From contig JAKAOD010000068.1 of assembly GCA_021823365.1 (NCBI GenBank), positions 1 through 10,266 of the forward strand: a stretch of DNA of 10,266 nucleotides, in the 5' to 3' direction. Position numbers and translations under genes: made by a program. The notes below the pieces were generated by a model. The model ran no database searches. It was not told the DNA's origin and worked only from the letters and a program-made list of their open reading frames with translations. Each line of letters begins with the position of its first letter. The first letter of the stretch is position 1. This DNA comes from Actinomycetes bacterium. GTDB lineage: Bacteria > Actinomycetota > Acidimicrobiia > Acidimicrobiales > Bog-793. This document shows positions 1-6,226 of this stretch, piece after piece.

Positions 1-288
1 GGCGCCGACCCCGAGCCGGAGGTCGAGACCGAGCGTCTCGATGCGCTCTGGCTCGAGGAGGGAGATCCGCTCGCTCCCCCAGGCACCGGCGAGGTACTCC
101 TTCGAGAGCGGCGGCCGGTCGTAGGGTGCCTCGCTCTCGGCACCCACGACGACGAGACGACCGCCGAAGCCTCGCTCACGCAAGGCCTCGGCGGCGCGTA
201 GCCCCGCCAGCGACGCGCCGACGACCACGATGGTGCTGCCGGCGTCGAGCTCCTCGCGCGACGCCCGCCCGATCGGTTCGAGGCTCAA
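1..288 (-). CDS. FAD/NAD(P)-dependent ferredoxin reductase family protein, N-terminal part (runs off the window)
   Basis: Only the first 96 codons are present; the gene continues past the left edge. The translation carries a dinucleotide-binding beta-alpha-beta fold, VVVGASLAGLRAAEALR (residues 21-37), with the GxSxxG variant common in this family. A second strand, RLVVVGAE, is followed by YDRPPLSKEYL (residues 56-66), a signature of the reductases that pass electrons from NAD(P)H through FAD to ferredoxin or rubredoxin, as in oxygenase and P450 systems. The likely start is a TTG at 288-286; it shares four bases (TTGA) with the xseB stop, and no ATG or GTG lies between it and the nucleotide-binding fold. 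This suggests translational coupling to xseB, although no functional link to exonuclease VII is known. The electron acceptor cannot be told because the NAD and C-terminal domains are missing. Confidence 0.85.
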   Translation of the reverse strand, partial: MSLEPIGRASREELDAGSTIVVVGASLAGLRAAEALRERGFGGRLVVVGAESEAPYDRPPLSKEYLAGAWGSERISLLEPERIETLGLDLRLGVGA

Positions 289-554
289 GCGGGCGGCGCC
301 GCGGCCGCGCCCCCCTCGCCGCCGAGGGCGTCGAGGCGCGGCATCAGCGCGTCGACGCGCTCGCGGGCGCCGCGGATGCGCCGGTCGAGCTCCTCCACGA
401 TCTCGATCGCCCGCCGGAATCGGCTCTCGAGGACGTCGACGTCGACGAGGCCCTCGTCGAGCTGTCGGATGATCTCGTCGAGCTCCGCCGACGCGTCGGC
501 GTAGCTGATCTCGCCGACGGGTCGGGGGACCGCGCCGACGTCGCTCCGGGTCAT
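285..554 (-). CDS. xseB: Exodeoxyribonuclease VII small subunit
   Basis: This 89-residue protein matches the size and pattern of XseB. The core YADASAELDEIIRQLDEG (about residues 18-35) is the usual amphipathic first helix; a second helix with LESRFRRAIEIVEELDRRI follows. XseB subunits wrap the long C-terminal helices of XseA to form the complex that degrades single-stranded DNA from both ends. The ATG at 554-552 overlaps the xseA stop by one base (TGATG). A strong ribosome-binding site, AGGAGGT at 567-561, sits six bases upstream inside the xseA 3' end and fixes the start. The alanine- and proline-rich tail after about residue 77 is probably disordered. Assignment rests on sequence pattern and on the adjacent xseA, and both agree. 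Confidence 0.93.
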   Translation of the reverse strand: MTRSDVGAVPRPVGEISYADASAELDEIIRQLDEGLVDVDVLESRFRRAIEIVEELDRRIRGARERVDALMPRLDALGGEGGAAAAPPA

Positions 555-2188
555 CAGTCCACCTCCTCACGGTCACCCGGCGGGCGCCGTTCGACTCTCG
601 AGACCGTCGAGGCGATCTCGCCATCGCCAAGGAGCGTCTTCAGCTCGTCGCCCGGCGCAAGGCCCGCGACGCTGCGTAGCAGCCTTCCCGAGGCGTCCCG
701 GGTCAGCGACCAGCCGCGCTCGAGCTGCCGGCGGGGATCGTAGGCACGAAGCACGTCCCGATGCCGCCGGCTCTCGCCCTCGACGCCGGCGACCACACGC
801 CGGACGAGCAGCCCTAGCGTGCCGCGCGCGCCGTCCAGGGCCCGGCGATCGCGCTCGACGACCGAGCGTGCTGAGCGCGGCAGGCGCGTCCGCATCGCAG
901 CGAGCTCGTCGGCGCGGCGGTGCAGCTGGTGGCGCGTCCCGCGCCCGACAGAGCCGCCGGCGGCGCGGAGCCGCTCCGCGGCGCCGTCAAGGCGCGCCCT
1001 GGCGAGCCGGGAGAGCGCCTCCGCCCGACCGACCGCCCCTTCCCAGTACCCGGCGACCACGGCAACCACGGCCTCGCCGCACGCCGTCGGCGTGATGCAG
1101 GCGCGGCTCGACACCTCGTCGGCCACGGAACGGTCCCCGGTATGGCCGATCCCCGTCCAGACCGGGAACGGCGCCGTCGCGATCGCTCGCGCGACCAGCT
1201 CGCTGTCGAATGCGGCGAGGTCCCCCCGTGCACCGCCGCCCCGCACGACGACGGCGAGCTCCGGCGACCAGGAGGCGAGCCTTCGAAGCGCCCCGGCGAG
1301 CTGCTCGGGGGCCTCGGACCCCTGGACGAGCGAGGCCTCGAGGTGGACGTCGAAGGCGAACCCCGAGCGGGTGAGCTGCCCGAGGAAGTCGCGGTGAGCC
1401 TCGGACCCGGGGCTCGTGACGAGCCCGATGCGCAAAGGGACGAGCGGCGGCGGCAATGACCTGTTCGCCTCGAGAAGTCCATCTCGCGCCAGGGTCTCCA
1501 GCAGGCGGCGGCGCGCCACGGCGATCCCGCCCAGCAGCGCCTCGACGTCCAGGGCAGTGAGCGTGAAGCGCAGCTTGCTCCCCCCCTCCCAGACCGAGAC
1601 CCGCCCGCGCACGCGCACGACCCTCCCGACCTCGAGGCTGACGCCGGCTCCGGCGAGCGCCGCCGCGACGCCGGGCCAGTCGCGAGACCAGCACACCACC
1701 TCCAGCTGCTGGGCGGGGCGATTCCCCCCGTCGGCACTCTCGTCGGCAAGCTCGAGATATCGGTGGCCGCGCGACTCGCGAAGCCCACGGATCTCGCCGA
1801 CGACCCAGATCTCCTCGGGGAAGGTCCGGGTCAGCGCCAGCCTCACCCGCTCGTAGAACTCTGCGATGGACAGCGAGCGCTCGCCGGGCTCGGACTCGGC
1901 CGCTCCGGGCCCTCGGCCGCCCTCGCCCTCCCCCTGCTCGGTCGCCTCGACCCACTCGCCGGGCTCGCCCGCCTCGGGACGCTCGCCGGGGCCCTCCTCG
2001 GTCTCCCGTCCGGGGTGGTCTGCGACCGGCCGCCGGCTCCGGCGCGCCCCGGCGACCTCCTCCACCCGGCGCTGCAGGACCACCGCGGCGGACCCGCGCG
2101 GGCTCCGCCTGGGCGGGGCGGATGCGTCAGGCTCGTCGGGTGCGCCGAAGTCGAAGCGCTGCTCTTCGAATGCCCTCGTAGGCGCCAC
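554..2188 (-). CDS. xseA: Exodeoxyribonuclease VII large subunit
   Basis: Catalytic subunit of exonuclease VII, which trims single-stranded DNA in repair. An OB-fold starts near residue 105 (SLSIAEFYERV, then WVVGEIRGLR) and runs to about 215. The nuclease domain follows at about 250-400. It keeps the residues I recall as essential in the E. coli enzyme: D267 in SEAHRDF, R316 in VVVRGGG, and H349 and D352 in GIGHTGD. The usual GHExD is GHTGD here, so the Glu is replaced. The rest (about 380-500) is Arg/Ala-rich helix that should hold XseB. The protein is 544 residues against 456 in E. coli; most of the excess is a Glu/Gly/Arg-rich N-terminal extension of 104 residues. The start taken is GTG at 2188; in-frame GTG codons at 2083 and 2065 are alternatives. 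No clear ribosome-binding site is seen, but TAGCCT on the minus strand (2200-2195) could be a -10 box of a leaderless message. Confidence 0.95.
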   Translation of the reverse strand: MAPTRAFEEQRFDFGAPDEPDASAPPRRSPRGSAAVVLQRRVEEVAGARRSRRPVADHPGRETEEGPGERPEAGEPGEWVEATEQGEGEGGRGPGAAESEPGERSLSIAEFYERVRLALTRTFPEEIWVVGEIRGLRESRGHRYLELADESADGGNRPAQQLEVVCWSRDWPGVAAALAGAGVSLEVGRVVRVRGRVSVWEGGSKLRFTLTALDVEALLGGIAVARRRLLETLARDGLLEANRSLPPPLVPLRIGLVTSPGSEAHRDFLGQLTRSGFAFDVHLEASLVQGSEAPEQLAGALRRLASWSPELAVVVRGGGARGDLAAFDSELVARAIATAPFPVWTGIGHTGDRSVADEVSSRACITPTACGEAVVAVVAGYWEGAVGRAEALSRLARARLDGAAERLRAAGGSVGRGTRHQLHRRADELAAMRTRLPRSARSVVERDRRALDGARGTLGLLVRRVVAGVEGESRRHRDVLRAYDPRRQLERGWSLTRDASGRLLRSVAGLAPGDELKTLLGDGEIASTVSRVERRPPGDREEVD

Positions 2189-2211
2189 GACCGAAGGCTA
2201 CCTGGAGGCTG

Positions 2212-2240
2212 TTACCGCGCGGCGCCCGATGCGCGAGAAT
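2212..2240 (+). promoter_or_regulatory. Candidate promoter of rnpB
   Basis: TTACCG (2212-2217, three of six matches to TTGACA) and GAGAAT (2235-2240, four of six matches to TATAAT) are 17 bases apart. They lie seven bases before the first base of the long P1 helix of RNase P RNA, so spacing and expected transcript start agree. The hexamers alone would be weak; the position supports them. The region also has to contain the divergent xseA promoter. Confidence 0.35.
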
Positions 2241-2246
2241 CGTCGC

Positions 2247-2605
<359 letters not shown>

Positions 2606-2836
2606 ACGGCCTGCGGCGAGGGCGAGGTCCCGAGCAGCTCTTGCGTGGCCCGGTAGGCAGCTTGGTAGGCGGATCGCAGCGGGATCGCCTTGCACAGCGC
2701 AGGCAGCTGGTGTCTCGCCGCCCAGGTCTCGTAGCCTTGCCGAACCTCGCCCGCGCACGATCCCAAGGACTCTGGGGCGAGAACCGCGATGCGGCGCAAG
2801 CGCCCCGATTGCTCAAGAGGTGGTCCAGCAGCTGCG
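2606..2836. other. Intergenic stretch between rnpB and the PanE-family gene
   Basis: The 231 bases between the RNase P RNA and the stop of the PanE-family gene hold no gene I can support. A minus-strand frame starting with ATG at 2799 has moderately coding-like third positions, but it runs straight into rnpB in antisense and resembles no family I recognise. I see no clear hairpin with a T-run that would terminate either transcript. Confidence 0.5.
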
Positions 2837-3823
2837 TCAAGGTTCCGGGACGCGGCGCGACAGCCGGTCGAGCAAGGCGACGCACGCGTGCACCGTCCGA
2901 ACGCGCGGCACCTCGATGCCGAGCAGTCCGGCCAGCTCGATCACCGCGCCGGTCATGCATTCGAGCTCGAGCGGCTTGCCGTGCTCGAGGTCCTGCAGCA
3001 TCGAGGTCCTGTGGTCGCCGACGGCGAACGCGGCCTGCAAGCGCCTGTCGATCGAGAGAGGGAGGCACACCCCGAGGGCACCGGCGACGCTTGCGCACTC
3101 CTCGAGCATCTCGTGAAGAAGTTGCACCATATCGCGGCGCTCGCCCAGCTCACCGAGGGTGGCGCGGGTGAGTGCGCTGACGGGGTTGAAAGCGACGTTC
3201 CCGATCAGCTTGAGCCACAGGTTGTCGCGCAGCCGCGCTTCGACTGGGGCCTTCAGTCCGGAGGCGGTGAGGATGCCCGCGATTGCCCGGCAGCGCTCGC
3301 TCGGCTCGCCCGAGGGCTCGCCAAGGCTGAAGCGGTTCCCCTCGAGGTGATGCACCACGCCAGGGGCGACGAGCTCGGTCGCGCAGTAGACGACGCACCC
3401 GACGTTGTGTGCCGGGGCGATGGAGGCGGAGATCAGCCCGCCCGGGTCGACGCTCTCGAGCACCGTGCCGCCGAGCGGGCCCTCCAGTGCCTGGAAGTAC
3501 CAGAAGGGGATCCCGTTCTGGGCCCACACGATCGCGGTCTCGGGCGAGAGCCGCTCGCCCACCGAGCTTGCGACGGGAGGAATCTGGTGAGCCTTCAGCC
3601 CGCAGAAGACCACGTCGGCTGACGCTATGGCGGTCAGCTCGCCCTCGACACGCGGATGCACGGTGAACTCGCCCTCAGCCGAACGGACGGTGACGCCGCG
3701 TTCCCGCATCGCGTCCAGATGAGCTCCTCGCGCGACGAGCGTCACATCGGCCGCACCGGCCCGCTCGACACAGGCACCGACGTAGGCGCCGATCGCCCCG
3801 GCGCCGAGCACTGTGAGCTTCAC
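2837..3823 (-). CDS. panE: 2-dehydropantoate 2-reductase (PanE/ApbA) family protein; possible oxalyl-CoA reductase
   Basis: A 328-residue NADPH-dependent reductase of the ketopantoate reductase family. The Rossmann motif is LGAGAIGAYVG (residues 6-16). The active-site set known from E. coli PanE is present: N103 in AQNGI, K205 and N209 in NLWLKLIGNVAFNP, S274 in HRTSMLQD, and E286 in the helix after it. Family members make pantoate for coenzyme A, but PanE2 of Methylobacterium extorquens was reported to reduce oxalyl-CoA to glyoxylate. Here the gene lies 58 bases downstream of an oxalate-CoA-ligase-like gene and close to malate synthase, with no pantothenate genes in view, so the second role is attractive. 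That is inference from context; the catalytic residues do not separate the two. The start is GTG at 3823, three to four residues before the first beta strand, with no obvious ribosome-binding site, so coupling to the upstream gene is likely. Confidence 0.93.
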   Translation of the reverse strand: MKLTVLGAGAIGAYVGACVERAGAADVTLVARGAHLDAMRERGVTVRSAEGEFTVHPRVEGELTAIASADVVFCGLKAHQIPPVASSVGERLSPETAIVWAQNGIPFWYFQALEGPLGGTVLESVDPGGLISASIAPAHNVGCVVYCATELVAPGVVHHLEGNRFSLGEPSGEPSERCRAIAGILTASGLKAPVEARLRDNLWLKLIGNVAFNPVSALTRATLGELGERRDMVQLLHEMLEECASVAGALGVCLPLSIDRRLQAAFAVGDHRTSMLQDLEHGKPLELECMTGAVIELAGLLGIEVPRVRTVHACVALLDRLSRRVPEP

Positions 3824-3881
3824 GGTGATGGAGACGTCGTTGCCAACGGGACTCGGGCCGGCGTCGGGGGCAGGGACGTGG

Positions 3882-5438
3882 TCACGACGGCGTGCTGCCA
3901 GCGACGTGCGCAGCGACGCGCCGGCGCTGCACCTTCCCCGTCGGCGTGCGCGGGATCGTCTCGAGCACCCAGATCCGGCTCGGCACCTTCACGGCGGCGA
4001 GGCGCTCCTTGGCGTAGGCGACGAGCTCGGCAGGGTCGAGCTCGGCGACGAGGGTGACGGCCGCAGCGGGCTGCTCGCCGTACTTGGCGTCCTCGATGCC
4101 GAACACCACGGCCTCGCCGACGGCGGGATGGCTGGCGAGCACCTCCTCGACCTCGGCGGGCGAGACCTTCTCCCCGCCCCGGTTGATCATCTCCTTGAGC
4201 CGTCCTTCGAGGACAAGATACCCACCGCGGAGAGAGCCCTGGTCGCCGGTGCGGAACCAACCGTCGAAGAACGACTGGGCGTTGGCCTCGGGGTTGTTGA
4301 CATAGCCGGGAGTGACGCCGGGTCCTCGCACGACGACCTCGCCCGACGACCCCGGCGGGAGGAAGCGCAGCCCGTCGTCGATCACGGCGATCTCGGTCCC
4401 CGTCGCCACGCCGACCGAGCCGCGGCGGCGCTCGGCAGGCGGAAGGGGGTTCGAGGCCATCTGGTGGCTGGCCTCGGTCATCCCGTAGGCCTCGAGCACC
4501 GGCACCCCGTAGCTCTCCTCGGCGAGGGCCATGAGCGCCGGTGGGAGCGCCGAAGAGCACGAGCGCGCGAAGCGCAGGCTTCGCGCCGCTCCGGCATCGT
4601 CCTTCTTGTCAAGGATCATCCGGTGCAACGTCGGCCCTGCCGAGAACCACGTCACGCCGCGGTCGCGCGCCTGGGGCCAGAACCTGTGCGGGGTGAAGCG
4701 CTTCGGCACGACGATGCTCCCCCCGCCGGCCAGTGCCGCGAAGGTCGAGGCGACAAGTCCGTGGACGTGGAACAGCGGCATGACGCAGAACGACACGTCC
4801 CCACGGCCGAGGCGGTAGCAGGCGGCGATCGTGCGCGCCGAGGCCATCAGGTTGCGCTGCCGCAGTGGAACCTGCTTCGGCCGGCTGGTCGTTCCGCTCG
4901 TGTGCAGGACGATCGCCACGTCCTCTGGCCCTCCGGCTTCGACCGGTGACGCGGGGCAGATGTCCTCGCCGCCGTCATCCGAGAGCCGAGGAGGGCATCC
5001 GATACCCTCCTCGATTCGCAGGACGCGCACGCCCTTCGCCGTCGCCGCGCGCTCGGCGTTCGGCAGGCTCGCGGGCAGCACGAGCACGCGGGGTGCTACG
5101 TCGCCAAGGTAGAAGCCGAACTCGTCGACGGTATAGGCCGGGTTGAGCGGCGCGGCGGCCGCCCCGAGCGCTACGACGGCTAGAAGCAATTGGACGAAGC
5201 CGGCGCTGTTCGGCAAGGCCAGTGCGACCGTGTCGCCGTGACGGACCCCGGCACCGGCGAGACGGGCGGCGAGGGCGCCGACGCCCTCGGCCAGGTCTCC
5301 GTACGTGAGCGGCGACTCGTCCTCGGGCGAGATGAGCGCAAGGTCCGACTGCGGCGCTCCGTCGAGCAACGCCGAGAGCGCCTCCGCGCCCCCGATCCCT
5401 CTCTCATCCGACATGGCGATTCTCGTTTGCCACGCCAT
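3882..5438 (-). CDS. AMP-forming acyl-CoA synthetase, probable oxalate--CoA ligase (AAE3/Pcs60-like)
   Basis: An ANL-superfamily adenylating enzyme of 518 residues. All core motifs are intact: HTSGTTSRPKQVP (179-191, nucleotide loop), EAYGMTE (316-322), GWFRTGD (393-399), the hinge GRLKEMINRGGEKVSP (412-427), and the catalytic lysine K502 in PTGKVQRR. Beyond the generic motifs, PLFHVHGL, FARSCSSALPP, EAYGMTEASHQMASNPLPP and VTPGYVNNPEAN look, from memory, much closer to the plant AAE3 and yeast Pcs60 oxalyl-CoA synthetases than to fatty-acyl or acetyl-CoA enzymes. The proposed reaction is oxalate + ATP + CoA to oxalyl-CoA + AMP + PPi in the cytosol. The start chosen is ATG at 5438, directly after AAGGAGG on the minus strand, although the gap of three bases is short. 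ATG at 5414 is a fair alternative, and a longer frame to 5486 has no support. It lies 53 bases after the IclR gene and before the PanE-family gene, likely as one operon. Confidence 0.93.
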   Translation of the reverse strand: MAWQTRIAMSDERGIGGAEALSALLDGAPQSDLALISPEDESPLTYGDLAEGVGALAARLAGAGVRHGDTVALALPNSAGFVQLLLAVVALGAAAAPLNPAYTVDEFGFYLGDVAPRVLVLPASLPNAERAATAKGVRVLRIEEGIGCPPRLSDDGGEDICPASPVEAGGPEDVAIVLHTSGTTSRPKQVPLRQRNLMASARTIAACYRLGRGDVSFCVMPLFHVHGLVASTFAALAGGGSIVVPKRFTPHRFWPQARDRGVTWFSAGPTLHRMILDKKDDAGAARSLRFARSCSSALPPALMALAEESYGVPVLEAYGMTEASHQMASNPLPPAERRRGSVGVATGTEIAVIDDGLRFLPPGSSGEVVVRGPGVTPGYVNNPEANAQSFFDGWFRTGDQGSLRGGYLVLEGRLKEMINRGGEKVSPAEVEEVLASHPAVGEAVVFGIEDAKYGEQPAAAVTLVAELDPAELVAYAKERLAAVKVPSRIWVLETIPRTPTGKVQRRRVAAHVAGSTPS

Positions 5439-5454
5439 CTGCCTCCTTGTGTCG

Positions 5455-5471
5455 ACCTCTCTTCGAGAGGT
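5455..5471. promoter_or_regulatory. 17-bp perfect inverted repeat between iclR-type gene and ligase gene
   Basis: ACCTCTCTTCGAGAGGT is a seven-base inverted repeat around a three-base centre. It lies in the 53-base gap between the regulator stop and the ligase start, 17 bases before the ligase ATG. The size fits a regulator operator, and as RNA it could also form a small hairpin next to the ribosome-binding site. There is no T-run, so a simple intrinsic terminator is unlikely. The role is not shown. Confidence 0.4.
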
Positions 5472-5491
5472 GCGCCACGGTCTCACCGCCT

Positions 5492-6223
5492 CTACAGTCT
5501 GATCGAGGCTTCGGCGAGCTGCACGGCGAGGCCTTCTGCGGACCGCCTCAGCGCGCGGGCGACAGTGCGCATGATCTCGGGCGGAAGCCGCGCTGTCGGT
5601 GCGGACACCGAGATCGCAGCGGGCGCCTGACCTCCCGGCAGGGCGACGGCGACACAGCGGACGCCCACCTCCTGCTCGCCGTCGTCGAGCGCATACCCCC
5701 GACGACGCACGGCGTCAAGATGCTCGAGCAGGGCGTCGGGGTCGGTGATCGTCGCCGCGGTGTAGCTGTGCAGCCCGGTCCGCTCGAGGATCTGCCGGAC
5801 ACGGCCCTCGGTCAGCATTGCGAGCATCGCCTTTCCAACTGCCGTGCAATGCGCATCGACCCGCCGTCCCGGCTCGGTGAACATCCGCATCGCATGCCGT
5901 CCCGGGGCCTGGGCGAGGTAGATCACGCGGTCGCCGTCCATCATCGCGAGGTTGGCGGTCTCGCCGACAAGCTCGGCGATGGATGACAGGAAGGGTCGCG
6001 CCCAGATCCCGACGGCGCGCCCCGCGGCCTCGCCGAGCCGGATCAGCCGAGGCCCGAGGACGTAGCGTCGCGCGTTGGACCGCCGGACATAGCCTTGGGC
6101 GACCAGCGTCCCGATCAGTCGGTGGGTGGTCGCGAGCGGAAGGCCGGACTCGCTCGCGAGCTCGGAAGAGAACGGGCACGATCTGGAAGTGCTCGCTAGG
6201 GTAGCCAGCGAGTGGCGGAGGGA
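5492..6223 (-). CDS. IclR-family transcriptional regulator, start codon not identified
   Basis: The frame encodes a winged-helix domain (SLRHSLATLAS, then SELASESGLPLATTHRLIGTL) and an IclR effector domain with NLAMMDGDRVIYLAQAPG, DAHCTAVGKAMLA, the DDGEQEVGVRCVAVAL stretch and ISVSAP. The G/A, D, C and S-x-S positions resemble those I recall binding glyoxylate in E. coli AllR, but the same pattern occurs widely in the family. The neighbours (malate synthase G divergent, ligase and reductase downstream) make glyoxylate or a related C2 acid a sensible signal. The spacing from R-x-x-L to ELA matches intact IclR proteins, so the first helix is in frame up to at least 6223. However, no ATG, GTG or TTG occurs in frame from there down to the MMDG residues. 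Upstream the first is a GTG at 6379, deep inside glcB. The gene may use a rare start (CTG at 6259 or 6208), be 5'-truncated, or contain a sequencing error. The 5' coordinate given is a minimum. Confidence 0.8.
   Translation of the reverse strand, partial: SLRHSLATLASTSRSCPFSSELASESGLPLATTHRLIGTLVAQGYVRRSNARRYVLGPRLIRLGEAAGRAVGIWARPFLSSIAELVGETANLAMMDGDRVIYLAQAPGRHAMRMFTEPGRRVDAHCTAVGKAMLAMLTEGRVRQILERTGLHSYTAATITDPDALLEHLDAVRRRGYALDDGEQEVGVRCVAVALPGGQAPAAISVSAPTARLPPEIMRTVARALRRSAEGLAVQLAEASIRL
6192..6212. promoter_or_regulatory. Inverted repeat over a candidate glcB promoter (possible IclR operator)
   Basis: CTCGCT (6192-6197) and AGCGAG (6207-6212) are inverted repeats separated by nine bases. 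They flank TAGGGT (6197-6202), a TANNNT-type -10 box placed to start a glcB transcript just upstream of its ribosome-binding site. No convincing -35 box is seen. A dimeric regulator bound here would block or position polymerase for glcB. Six-base arms occur by chance in GC-rich DNA, so support is modest. Confidence 0.25.
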
Positions 6224-6226
6224 GCG

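Noticed and set aside
3813..4949. Long plus-strand open frame over the ligase gene
   Set aside because: The minus strand has every ANL ligase motif in this span, and the plus-strand translation has no recognisable domain.
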